The translations under genes were made by a program, and so were the position numbers. Below are positions 36,848 to 64,000 of a stretch of DNA of 64,000 nt, in pieces. Each line of letters begins with the position of its first letter. Positions within the stretch are counted from its first letter, which is position 1. Under the pieces are notes generated by a model. The model was not told the DNA's origin and did not search any database. It saw nothing but the letters and a program-made list of their open reading frames with translations. Source of the stretch: Pteria penguin (lineage: Eukaryota > Mollusca > Bivalvia > Pterioida > Pteriidae); contig CM068582.1 of NCBI GenBank assembly GCA_035048485.1, positions 13,151,501-13,215,500 on the forward strand. Direction: 5' to 3'.

Positions 36848-39192
36848 TGTGACTAAGTCAACACAGAGGGGTACCCTTTTGAGCACTTTTGGCCCCGTCC
36901 TGGATCCACCCCTGAGGGAATCTGGATCCCGAACACAATTTAAGTAGGGGACCTTGAGAACATCATTTACACAAAGTTTGATCCAAATCTGCAATGTAGT
37001 TCCGGAGAAGAAGTCGAAAATGTGAAAAAGTTATTTTTAGATTACCCCTTATCATAAGATGACCATTATAACATTTTGACAATTTCTCGTATAACTTGCG
37101 TGTATATGTGTTGTAAGATCACATCATGCACATTCTATTATAAATAAAATGATACCTCATCATGAAAATAAAAACTTATTTAAACCAAATTACATCTGTT
37201 ATATCAGTCAATTATTCATGCAGTATACAACCATACTTGTGAAGCAAGGACCCTTGAAATTCCTCGCTGCATCCACTCCACTCTCCAGTGCTTCATAGAG
37301 CATTGTTGGAATCAGGGAATCTGAAATTCATTTAATAGTGATCGTCTAAAACATGCAATAACATGTTCACAAATAATTAAGTGAACTACTATTTCATTGA
37401 TATCATTCATAGGATCGTAAATTGTACTGTAATATTTGAGTTTATATGTCACATGATGCTATCTGTCTCCATATCCACACACATTTGAGTTGTATAGTCA
37501 ATCCCTGACTTCCGATTACAACTAGAGTTTTGTTAAGTGTGTTTTTGACAGCTCTTGTATTAGCATTGTTCATGCACTTATGGTGGCGAAAAAAATTGTT
37601 ACCTTTCATGGATTTGTGAATGATTTTGATATTTCAATGGGGTTCACTGCCATTAACTGTGGTCCTGATATTTAGGGATGAAATACAACATATTACCACA
37701 AAAAATGATGTAAAAAACATAATGGTACATGCATTACTGTGACTTCATAAGGTTGTTAACTAAAAATTATTAAAATTTACGTTACTAACTCATAGTACAC
37801 AGGCATCGCCTTACAGATGGCGAACCCCATTGATTTAACTACAACCTATAGATTTTCAGAAGAGATTGATCATTGTTGATTGTTTTACGTACGTCAATGA
37901 CACACCATGATTGATGCAAGTATTGGTCAGACAGCATATGACTCGTGTATATTACGCTAGGCTCAGTAGTTAGCAATCTCCAACTCTATAACTCAATATA
38001 TCATCATCATGATGATCATACAGAGCACATTAATGTCAACAATGATTAGAATTAATGTCAATAATGATTAGAAATATGTTTAGAAATTAGATACATACCA
38101 CTTTCAACTAAATCATAGTCACTCTTTCTAAAGACAAGAGTTACCTTTCCTGACCCCCCCCCCCCTCCAACACCAGATGACAAAATGCATCTTTATTACC
38201 GGTAGAAGTCATTTTAAGTGATGATTCTCTGTCTACTTATGTTACAAGTTACAACTGTCAAAACTGTGAAGAAGCAGAGCAGACGACTAGGCCTATAATT
38301 TTGCAGACGAGAAGTTTGTATTTTGATGTATGCAACCAATTCTCAATGCATCTAACTATTATGATATCAGATTTACATCCACATGATAACAAAATGCTAG
38401 AAAACATTGATATGGTCTATAAAAACGGCAAATTCCTCTCTTACTCACTCTTATCTCTGCTGAAATTGACTAAATATGGCCTTGGCCTTCGTGTACACAT
38501 AACATGTGAAACCAACAACGGTCAATCCTAGAACGGAAGAGGAGAAAGGAGGATAGATCGTTCAAAACCCCAAAATAAACTAAAATTTCGAGTACAACTT
38601 TGTTTGGTCCGCCATATTGGATCTAGATATCTAGCATAGAAATTATAAGATAGCTAGATCTACATAGCGGCTAACTTAGCAAGCCGTTCAACTACCTATC
38701 GCTACGTAGCGCTACCTAGCATCCGGCTTATTGAACGCACCCCTGTATTGATAAAGACTTTACATAAGTGCTATCTGTCTGTCTGTCCACAATATTCCAT
38801 AATACTTGCCATTTTTGCATGTATTTATCTGAAATTTAGTTTGTGAAAACAAATCGATGACTTGCAGATCGAACTTTTTATGTTGATTGACCTATTTTTC
38901 GCAGAGTTATAACCTTTGAACTTAAACAATTTTCCAATAGTTGCCATATAAACTTGCTGCTGGTAGGGGACTTCTTTAGCTTGGCAATTTTTGCAGGTGT
39001 TAAGGTTTCATTGATTGTATAGATTGTGCGTCAGAGGGAATTAATTGTTGATGAAAATAAATTATAAATTATAAATTGTACTGCATTTTTATGTTATTTA
39101 TTTTAAAATATTGCTTCAAATGATGAATAATGAGAAATCAATATTCATGCATTACAGTTTTTGATAGTTTAAAAAAAAATTATATCTATTTT

Positions 39193-39347
<155 letters not shown>

Positions 39348-39874
39348 AATTACTTTATGCTATCTATATCTATACCCAGAATACTGGGTTTACTGAAGTG
39401 AAAAAAAGAAGAAATCGCTCAAATCTAAGAAAGCATCAATAAGAGCTCAGTGTCTTTGACTGACTTGTTCTGAAAAATGAGCTAAGTACCATATATAAAC
39501 AGTACAGTATTTGACAAGTGTTAATTCTAGAGGAAATAAGGATATATCTTGTAATATGTTTAAACAGTTTGGCTTGCAACAAAGTCCTAAATGCAAGAAT
39601 AGTTATTGTAGTGCAACATTCGTATGAAAGGCTGATGTTTAGTAGTATATGAGGTGACCCACGTCTTACTTTTTGTTAATTCTGATCAGAAAAATATCAA
39701 TGTTTTTGTCTAATAGAATTTTGGTTTGTTTTTTTTTTTCATTTGAATAATTAAAAATATTTATTGTAATATTAAAAGCAATATTTTGCAGAAATTAATA
39801 GACATCTTTACAATTATGTGTAGCAAAATGTTGAAAATAGAGGGAAATTGCATGAAGTCAGAGGAAATTTGGTG

Positions 39875-40095
39875 ATTTGAGCAAATATCTTTGGTTTAGG
39901 GTTCATAAATCTTTTTTTAAAAATAAATATACAACACTTTCACTGTAAAATGTAAAATATTAGGTACTTTGAGCAAATATCTTTGATTTAGGGTTCATAA
40001 GGTACTTTGAGCAAATATCTTTGATTTAGGGTTCATAAATCTTTTTAAAAATAAATATACAACACTTTCACTGTAATATGTAAAATATTAGAATA
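39875..40095 (+). repeat. Tandem duplication with an internal triplicated block
   Basis: TTTGAGCAAATATCTTTG plus GTTTAGGGTTCATAA occurs three times (39876, 39968, 40006), and the block ending ACAACACTTTCACTGTAA occurs twice. Confidence 0.85.
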
Positions 40096-40908
40096 TTGAC
40101 ATTACAGGTTCATTATGAATTTTTCAGTTTTTTATAGTATCATACCCAAAATATGACAAAAATGTGTAGGGGGTGGGGTTAAATCAGCATCCAGTATTAA
40201 ATAGACAATTGATATTTTCTCTGAGTTCTGCTTTAATGAAATACCACAGACATTATACTTCATCATCATCCATAGTTATTTCAAGTTGTCAACTTTTTAA
40301 GCAGGTTTTATTAACATCAAGTTCATGGCCACCACAATCAGATGATTTCCTTAATTTTCCATGGAAAATACCACTACCCCTTTCTGATCCCAAATTTTTC
40401 GAAGTTAAGAGTTGAGCATTAATATGAAAATTATTTCCATACATCTTGATGCCTAACAATTGCATTTACAAATGTTTTATGAAATTGACATTACTCAGAC
40501 CCAAAAAAGAGAACATCCTTAAGGGTAAATATGACATTAATATACACCGTATATTGAAATGCAATTTACAAACATACTTCTGTTTTAAGAGTTACCTCCC
40601 ATACAACAATTTTGGATGGCGGCGAATCTACTATGTATGTGTGGGAGATGAAATAGCATGTCATTTACAATTTAAAACTTGTCATTACAAAATAAATATG
40701 CCGAATAGAATAATAATGTGATCTAATAATAGATACTTAGCGATCAGATAAGCCGTGTAAACAATCCATCTTCATGTGATAAAAATTCATTTTCACCTAC
40801 ATGTGTACCGAAGTGAAATTAATTCATTAAACAATACAAGATAGAATTGATTATGAAGAAAATACAAATTAACATGCATACAGTTACAACTTCTGAAATA
40901 ATTAGATC

Positions 40909-41110
40909 TACAAGAAAGAAAAAAGAGTTAGTGGCTCAGTTATGTAGCAGAAGTCACCATGGAGCTATACAATACATGAATATAAATAATATACTAGAAC
41001 ATATAACACATTACAAAAATACTTGATTGTAGTGCAATTATGATACCGACTTAGGACGGTCATTTAATTTGACAAACTTCAAAGAAATGGTGTGGTTAAC
41101 CGGTTTACGG
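40909..41110 (-). repeat. Right long terminal inverted repeat
   Basis: Reverse complement of 26748-26950 with scattered substitutions and small indels. Confidence 0.75.
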
Positions 41111-44100
41111 TACAAGTAACATTACAAGTAGCATTATGCGATGAACACAAAGTAACACACGTACAAAAGAAAACTTATGCCGAGAAATTAGGGTACATAA
41201 TAAGTATACACACGATGGCTTCTGTTATTGGATACAGTCCCGCAATTTTAACTTCCAAGAAGTCAAGCATTCTCTTTCATTTTCGTCCATATAATGATAT
41301 CATCAAAGGAATGTTCCAGTTTATTTCCATGTTGTAGTTGCTTCAAATGACGAAAATTATTCTGATTCAGACGAGGTACTTAACATTTCGCTGACTATGC
41401 CGCTATGTATATTAAAGGTTGTTAATTGGAGATAGCATCTCCTACTTTCGTTTCTTTTTATGTTTTACATTATAAGTATCCTGTAAGTTGTTGTTTGTAC
41501 ATAGTCGCTTGCATGGGCTTGTGGTGGACTCTTCCTTCTCCTCCAGTACTATATATAATATGGAGGTTTCGAGTGGAGACATATATCACCTCTCATTCCA
41601 CCAGTCACAACCATTGTCTCTACTTAACTTCAAGCTTTTCCGGGATCTGTATATCAGAACTGTTTCATTTTGCTGTCTGAGTTCCTATACTTATGGTGTA
41701 ACAAGTTTTATCATATGCATTTTTTAAAAATTGTTTTATTTTTCATCTTTAACATTATTTTCTAATTTATTATCCGTAGTTTCAATATATAGATTTGATT
41801 TGCTTGTTTTACAACTAACTTTCTCTCCTCCTCTTTATTGATTTATATCCATAGCATGTTGCTAGGTAACGGGAGGAGATTTTATTTCATCGTTAATATT
41901 TGTATTGTTGCAAGGTAACTGGAGGAGGAGAGGTTTTTACCATATAAATACCGTGAACTTGTTTTCACGAGGCACTCTTAATTTTCTATAGACACTCTTG
42001 ATTTTCTCCGTTATGGAAATGCGTAATTATTATATCTTGAAACTGGAACTTGTATTTTTGTTGGATTAACATCGTTTCATCATCGTGTATATACTCATCA
42101 TGTTTATCACCGTAGTGTTAATAAATAGTTAACTTTACTTGTGTTTTTATTCAACAATGGATGTAGTTCCTGTGGATTTATCTATGAAATCAATGATGGA
42201 TATATTAAAGAAAAACATGGCATAATCCCGATTCAAATTAAGTGACGAATGGCAATGGGCCTGTCGGGCCTGCACGTTACAATGGTACCGGTTTTTCTTA
42301 GTACGCTGTAAATTGCCTTGGCATCTTGGAATACCGTATCTACTTTTCTTACCGTGTACCATCTCATGCAGGTTCTAGGTTAAAACTTATCTTTTTTTCC
42401 CTAATGTGAAGCTGGTAATAACAAATGTGGGGTCTTCTGGAGCCTGGCGTGGTTGTTGCATTAGGCTTCTTCAACTCTCAGTTCTCAACCTCTTCCATGT
42501 ATCCGAGGATCACGATTGGTTCCCAACTGTTATTATCAGAGCCTTAACGTCTATACAAATGTAGATAGCACCGTCCGTGCTCTATCCTATATGTATGTTT
42601 AAAAACCGTGGTCTGTTGAGTTGTGGGCAAGCCAATATCCGTTGTTCTCGTGGGAAAAATAGTCCGGTGTTAAAATTAAAATCCCCAAGTAATCCCTATC
42701 TAGAGTGAGCCTTTCCTCCGGAAGTCTCACTCTAGGTCAGGACCGACCACTGGGGAAGTTCCACTCTATAATTAGTTATAGAATGAGGCTTCTTCCTAGG
42801 GTTAAACGTTTCCTTTTTGTACCTTTATAACGGCTTTCCAAAATGGTCAACATTCGATCTCACGCATGCATTTACATTTCAGTGTTTATGATGATTAAGT
42901 GTGTTTCGTTTTATGTTTTATTATTGTGTCTTCGTCTTACATTTAGGAGGTTTGATCTCTACGCACCTTTTGTTGATATAGACCTCCGGAATCACAGTAA
43001 GTAGTTCTCAGTGCACTGATAATACGGATAACCACGTATTCTATTTTGATATTCGCGGTCAGTGGTCAAAAGTCAGTGTAGACAGTGGAGAGAGGTCTGA
43101 GTGGTCTTTTTAGAATCGCCAAACTTTCTCCAGAATCAGAGTTTAAGTATAACAAGACGATGAATACTTTTAATACTCTGGCACTTAATATCCGCTGTTT
43201 TATGAGTATATTCAGCTTACCGTTTCCCTTGTCTTCCTTTATTTGTTGTGTCCTTATCTTACAATGAAAAGGTCTGTTTCCTACACCTGTTATGGGACCA
43301 AAACGATTACATAAAAGGGGTTCATTGTATTGGATATCCAGATAACTACACCATTAATTTGGAAGATGTCCATCCTGAGTCCAATTTGAGCTCTCCAGCA
43401 CTGAGTTACCTAGAGGAAATTATTGTTCATGTCAAAGTCAATAATAGCCATGTGTATAGCATTGCGATATCTTATAAATAACATTAAATTATTACACGTT
43501 CAAGATTTACCATAAATAATAAAAGTTTGTTCTTTATTATTTTCATTCTCCATAAAAAGGACAACTCTTGTTATTGGGAATTTATTTCTATTTGTATGTC
43601 TTTCTGTGTGATAGATATATCATATATCTAACTCTGTCTGTCCATACCACTTTCCATATTTAAATGCCAATTTTGTCGAGGTTTTTAAGCACGCATCGTA
43701 CAGATAGACATTCGCATCGGCCGATATAAAAATGAAATAATGATATTGAAATAATACGTAAATAATGAAAATATTGATGCAACTACACATCACCAGACTA
43801 TACAGATGTAGACACAGAAAATGTGGAAGAATTACTAGAAAGACAACACAGAAATACAAATTATACAGAAAGAGAGAAATACCAAAAATAGACAAATTCC
43901 AGAGAGATAAACCAGATGATGGATGGAAAAAAACAAAGATAGGAACTAGAATAGTCACTCAATCTTGTTGTTAGTTGAGTGTATAATTAATCATTATCTT
44001 CTTTTGTTGATGCTATTGTACAAGTATGTATATATATTATAAAAATCATGCACAAGATTATAACATTTTCTTGATATGGGGAAGTCTCACTCTAAATTGC

Positions 44101-44920
44101 TCTGGTGTGAAGTCTGGCTGTAGAGGAAAACACACCTCCCTGGTCTGACTATGGTGAGAGCTCACTCTATACAATGTCAATGTGTAAATCTGCTACCATT
44201 AGCGCTTTTGCTGTGATTCGTTAGATCCAACATCCTGCGGAAGGACCTTTCCTTCGGTCACCAAAGGAATATCACCTCAAACGGCCCATGAATCTATACG
44301 ATGCTTAAGCCCTTTCGTGTTTCAAACACGTCTTTGCACAAAGGGCATTTCATCTCAATTACTGCAGCTGATCTTATTTTAAAAGTTAAAATCCCTCCTT
44401 CCTTATAATATCATAAAGCTAATTTGCCTGTCCGATTTCTGGGCCTTGTTTTGCTATTTTAATATAATAATGTTTCTTCTGACAGTTTAATGTTTTCTAT
44501 GAAAATTTTCTGAGACATTTGTATGCTTTTGTAAGAGTTGAATATAGTGCTTCTGATCTTTCTTTCGTACTGTAATTCTCGTCTTGGAATAATTACATTT
44601 AGTTTGATTGTGGTCTTTGATTTATGGTACAGCCATACACTATGTGCATACTAAGTATATTTGTTCACATTGTCTGAAATCACCTGCCTAGATAAACAGG
44701 TTCCATATAATTGTCAGCACTTTGGAGATTGAATCCGACCATCCAAGTTCAATGTCAGTGGAAAGTTACAGTTTCCATATGGAGTATAGTTTGTCATAAG
44801 ACAAAAATGTTCCATTTCATGTATATGGTGACGGCATCTGGCTGATGTATCGCTTAGACATTTATTATTTTGCAACTTACCCTCCGAAAGCAATTAAGAA
44901 TCTTTTATGTGCCACACCAA
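41111..44920. other. No firm gene; possible old retroelement debris
   Basis: Contains a TATAAATA box (41943-41950), two GTAACNGGAGGAG blocks (about 41867 and 41917), GGAAGTCTCACTCTA words near 42720 and 44080, and a coding relic at 42157-42362. A degenerate LTR-type element is possible, but no pol motif was seen. Confidence 0.35.
42157..42362 (+). pseudogene. Unrecognised coding relic
   Basis: ATG in a strong context (aacaATGG) opens MDVVPVDLSMKSMMDILKKN, stops at TAA (42223-42225), then stays open in the same frame through SDEWQWACRACTLQWYRFF to about 42362, where GCAG/GTTCTA could be a donor. About 210 nt downstream of the TATAAATA box. Function not recognised; may be mobile-element coding. 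Confidence 0.25.
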
Positions 44921-44924
44921 TGCG

Positions 44925-45064
44925 GCATGGGACATTGTTTTTTTTTTTTTTTTTTCTGTCCCATCCCAAAGACAGAATACCGGTGCATCTTTGGCGCGAG
45001 AATAACCCGTGACCTCCCGGTCACGTGCCTAGTATTTCATCCACTGGGCTACACCGGCTTCAAT
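44925..45064 (-). repeat. tRNA-derived SINE with A-tail
   Basis: On minus: GGTGTAGCCCAGTGGATGAA (full A box), GTCACGGGTTATTCTCGCG (worn B box), a short body with GATGGGACAG and an A-run of about 18 (T-run at 44938-44956 on plus). Head, body and tail in the right order make this the best SINE in the window. Confidence 0.65.
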
Positions 45065-45069
45065 CAATG

Positions 45070-46810
45070 AAGTGCTAGGCTCCCACTGGGGCATTTTAGC
45101 ACTTTGAAACCTGTTAGGATATTCCAGAGTATGGTGGGTTCCTGTAATACTTCCTTGAGATACCTGTCCTTAAGGCTAGCATCTTTTTCGTAACTAACGT
45201 TTTACACAATTAAAGTTTTACCGTTGGACATTGATTCTAAATTCCCTTTTTACTATGAAAAATAACAACACATCATATTTTAATATCTTACGATAGACGA
45301 AAGTATTTCTAAAACAGATATCTGTTTCTTATGGTAATTTTGCTTATTAAATTGCTTATTATGTTGTAGTAATGCAAGCGGTCTAGTCAAAGAGACGACG
45401 AAATCCTTTGGTTATAAATGTCTAACCGAAACTTCAGCAAATAGACAGCATTATATACCATATCTTTGCTTTACTTTAACTTTTAAGAATCCTTAATAGT
45501 ATTTTGGGCGAAATCATGATTCTTAGTTATAATCACATTAAAGAAATATAAAAATGGAGCAGATCTAACAGAAAGGCACTACCGCCGCCCCAAATAAAAA
45601 AAAATCGGCAAAAAATACTTTTGTACTTTTATTGTATTGTTTTGGAATACAACGTTCATCAGTAGCACTATTAATAGAATATACGAAACTACCAACTGTA
45701 ACAATAATTCTAATCACTACATTAAAATAATATGATATTTCATCAGTAATACTTTAGTCTTTCAATGATAAGTTTGCTCATCCGGGTTAATAATAAAACC
45801 AAACAAACAGATGAATATATACAAAATAGGGATGACAGCAGCATCTCTTCTGTTTCACTTGGGCTGTAAAATCACCTAAAATTGCTGGCACTTCGCTGAC
45901 ATCACATTCCATGTTCTGGGGCAGATAGAACATTAAGCATTGCGAGGTTTATTTATATGGACTTTGTTGATGCCGCGGGCACCTGTGTTTCACACACATC
46001 CTTTTTAAAGAAGAATATGAATTCGATCCCAAAATACTGGCCGCCAACATCTTCGGTATGACGACTTTTACAACTAGACTAATTCGGCGCTCAGCTAAAG
46101 CCGCGATATTCTAATATAGGCGTCTCACTGCGATGACGTTGAATTCCAATCTTTTTATTTTGACTTATAACCTGATATTCCTCCAAAATGGAATCGTTGT
46201 TTAATAATATATGCTAATCACTAAACTAGAATGATATACTATTGAGACAATGTAATGGAAATTAAGTTTTGCAGCTTTATTTTCAACCTCTAATACAAGC
46301 GGCGTGGTAGAATACAATATTGAGAAGTCTTAGTTCATATTTCATCGTTGACAAGTGGATGCTACATTCTCTATAGTGGTATTCCTTACAGAACAATATT
46401 ATTTCAAGGATGTACTTAAGTCAAGAGAGGATAAATCATTAGAATGATACACAATTGTACACTGTTTATAGTACATTGCTGAGAAGAACTTGTACTCTTT
46501 TGGTATTTACATGTTATAGATCGGTGGATCGAGAGATAATGGTAAGGTACCTGGGGCAGCAAACGCTTTTGATGGAAAATGATCCTTAAGAGACAATTTT
46601 CCTTTACAATTTATGAAATATAACCTCTTACCCCGATAAGACAAAACCATCAAAAGCTGTATAATCTTTTCCCGTTATTCTAAAATTGCAAGATCCGTTT
46701 CTGTTCCTTCATGATAAATTCAGAGAGCTGCACTATCAACATATCGTTTGTCGTGTTAAAATACCATTGTGGTAAAAACACCATGTGTTACAGGTGCTAC
46801 ACACGTGATA
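45070..46810. other. Intergenic, nothing recognised
   Basis: AT-rich sequence downstream of the receptor gene. No ORF of note on either strand. Confidence 0.5.
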
Positions 46811-46814
46811 ACGT

Positions 46815-46820
46815 TTTATT
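46815..46820 (-). terminator. Candidate poly(A) signal AATAAA
   Basis: AATAAA on the minus strand, about 170 nt past the receptor stop codon. A plain hexamer match in AT-rich DNA, so only suggestive. Confidence 0.4.
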
Positions 46821-46990
46821 GTTAGTTTGTGGAGTGCATGTTTAGATACTTTACAAATAAAATATTACATGATGTGGTTTTCCGTTCCATTTTGTTGAAC
46901 TGAGTCGGTTCCTCACATCAATATGATCACTATACAACCCAGAATTTACACCTGTCTTTAAGGCAGTGACAGGGTAGTGTTAGAATTTTG

Positions 46991-62775
<15,785 letters not shown>

Positions 62776-64000
62776 TACAACACGTTGCCTTGTTTTTCAA
62801 AACGTTCCAACACTTCTCTCGAACTCCGGTTGATGTTGATCTTTGAATAAGGAAGTAGTTTTTTGCAAAGGCAAAGTTCCTTTGTTTCACATTCCGGATT
62901 TTTAGAAACATATGAACATCAGGTCCTCGTTGGATTTCCTCCGATGACTATTCGTCGTTCCGTCTTTTAGACTGGAAACTAGTCCAAACCGTTAGACCAA
63001 AGTGTAAGACTTTGGTTTGACTTCTTTCCATAGTGAATTTTGACGGGAATTGAAAAAAAAAAATAAAACATTTCATTATCCACAGTGTGATTTGTCGTTC
63101 CATTGGTTGCATCTAAACTATAATGCTATCGTTTCACAAAGTCCGTTATAAATCCTGAAGCAATTGCTTCTTAACATTCTATCATTCAAATTTCATGTTT
63201 ATTAAATTGGAATTTACAATTACTTAGAAATAGAAACGTGGAAAAATTCGGCTAAAGAATGTTTAAAAAAGTTTGCTACAAACCTTTTGTCGAACTTTCT
63301 GATAAAAAAGAATTATGATTTGGCTGTAAACAAGATAACGTCAAAGTGAATTAATAATATTCAATGAGGTTTTTTTTCGAATTTTCAATGCCCCGTCGAT
63401 TCTTTCTGTACGAAGACGTCAGTCCCAAGTCTTATGATTAGGTCTGACATTTTGGATTACTTAGATATAAGAGACCGCGTTTTTGAGTCAAGGTAGATTA
63501 TGATACGTAGAAAAATGCTTCTAATGAGTTTGTCGCATGGAAATGTTAATGTCTGTGAAGATTTGGTAATGACCACCACGGACATCAGATAGGAAATTTG
63601 TCTATATCGAGGGGTTATTTTTCTTCTTTAATTATGTACGGCGCCTTGCACATAATATTGCATGCACTTACATTTGGCGGTGCATTGAGGAAGTTTATGT
63701 ATAATAGTATTGTTATTTTCATATTTTCAAGTGTTAATACCTTGTTTATTTTTAATATGTGTAAATTGACAGTGTAAGAACTATAAGAGGAAAATATGTT
63801 ATGCGTATGGTAACGATTTTATCGTTTCCTGCTTATATCCCTTTATCTGGGGTACGGCCATATTGGATGTTTCTTTACGTGTGGTGTGGGTGATATGATT
63901 TACAATTGAGATATCGATGTGTCGGTAGAATATATCGGAGAAAATGTCCCCTTTATCATTAATTATCAGCACATCCAATTACAGTAATTGTGATTTGTAC
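62776..64000. other. Upstream flank of the receptor gene, nothing recognised
   Basis: AT-rich. Should hold the 5' UTR and promoter of the receptor gene, but no TATA box or initiator stands out. Confidence 0.45.

Larger units (their letters stand above)
31904..38742 (+). mobile_element. PIF/Harbinger transposon, near-complete
   Basis: Left TIR GGGTGCGTTCAATAAGCCGG (from 31904) and the exact reverse complement ending at 38742. Just outside on both sides is CTG (31901-31903 and 38743-38745), a 3-bp duplication as expected for this superfamily. Sub-terminal TAGCGCTA/GCTAGCTA-rich words occur inside both ends. It carries a HARBI1-type nuclease gene in plus orientation; the second, Myb-like protein usual in the family was not found. 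The right half holds SINE-like and mollusc repeats, so it has itself been a target. Confidence 0.85.

Noticed and set aside
41943..41950. TATAAATA as the promoter of a real gene
   Set aside because: No convincing gene follows; the downstream reading frame stops after 22 codons.

Overview
This is eukaryotic, intron-rich, AT-rich nuclear DNA, almost certainly from a bivalve mollusc (oyster, mussel or a relative; I cannot resolve the species). The reasons are one multi-exon EGF-repeat receptor gene of the Draper/MEGF10 type, repeat families I associate with bivalve genomes (the 'aagaggcccaagtgggcctatatcgctcacctgag' type, split in two here: AAGAGGCCCAAGTGGGCC and TATATCGCTCACCTGAG; the 'caccagatgcgcatttcgac' type), and many Penelope-like, Helentron-like, PIF/Harbinger and long-TIR DNA elements. 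There are no operons and no bacterial features.

Layout. 1-9.6 kb: mostly noncoding, with an orphan transmembrane exon (3085-3223, minus) that has the same phases as the TM exon of the receptor gene, mollusc repeats, a tRNA-type SINE and a broken pogo/jerky-like transposase. 9.6-26.5 kb: a three-level nest. A Penelope-type reverse transcriptase gene is split by a TIR element (9726-24959), which itself holds four head-to-tail Helentron-like units (10338-24482), each with 2 to 4 copies of a ~320-bp core repeat rich in TGACGTCA palindromes. 26.7-41.1 kb: a second nest. ~200-bp inverted repeats (26748-26950 and 40909-41110) bound a decayed Mutator-like transposase and a DEDDh-type exonuclease; inside sits an almost complete PIF/Harbinger element (31904-38742) with matching TIRs, CTG flanks and a frameshifted HARBI1-type nuclease gene. 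41-46.8 kb: mostly anonymous, with one minus-strand SINE and a small coding relic.

46.8-62.8 kb (minus strand): the one convincing host gene. I could assemble twelve exons whose splice sites and phases all agree, giving a 1,545-nt CDS (514 residues): signal peptide, three small CC-N-Y modules, four EGF-type modules, one membrane span, and a 172-residue tail with YYTL, YNEI and YDTL motifs. Its introns are loaded with mobile DNA: a Penelope relic in intron 1, a TIR element in intron 2, and a 5'-truncated Penelope-like element with GIY-YIG endonuclease, inverted terminal repeats carrying a hammerhead-ribozyme-like fold, and a tRNA-like sequence inside a 26-bp inverted repeat in intron 4. 62.8-64 kb: the upstream flank, nothing recognised.

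The most rewarding parts are the two nested transposon stacks, the Helentron concatemer, and the hammerhead-like ends of the Penelope-like element. All family assignments are from reading motifs by eye; no database search was possible.
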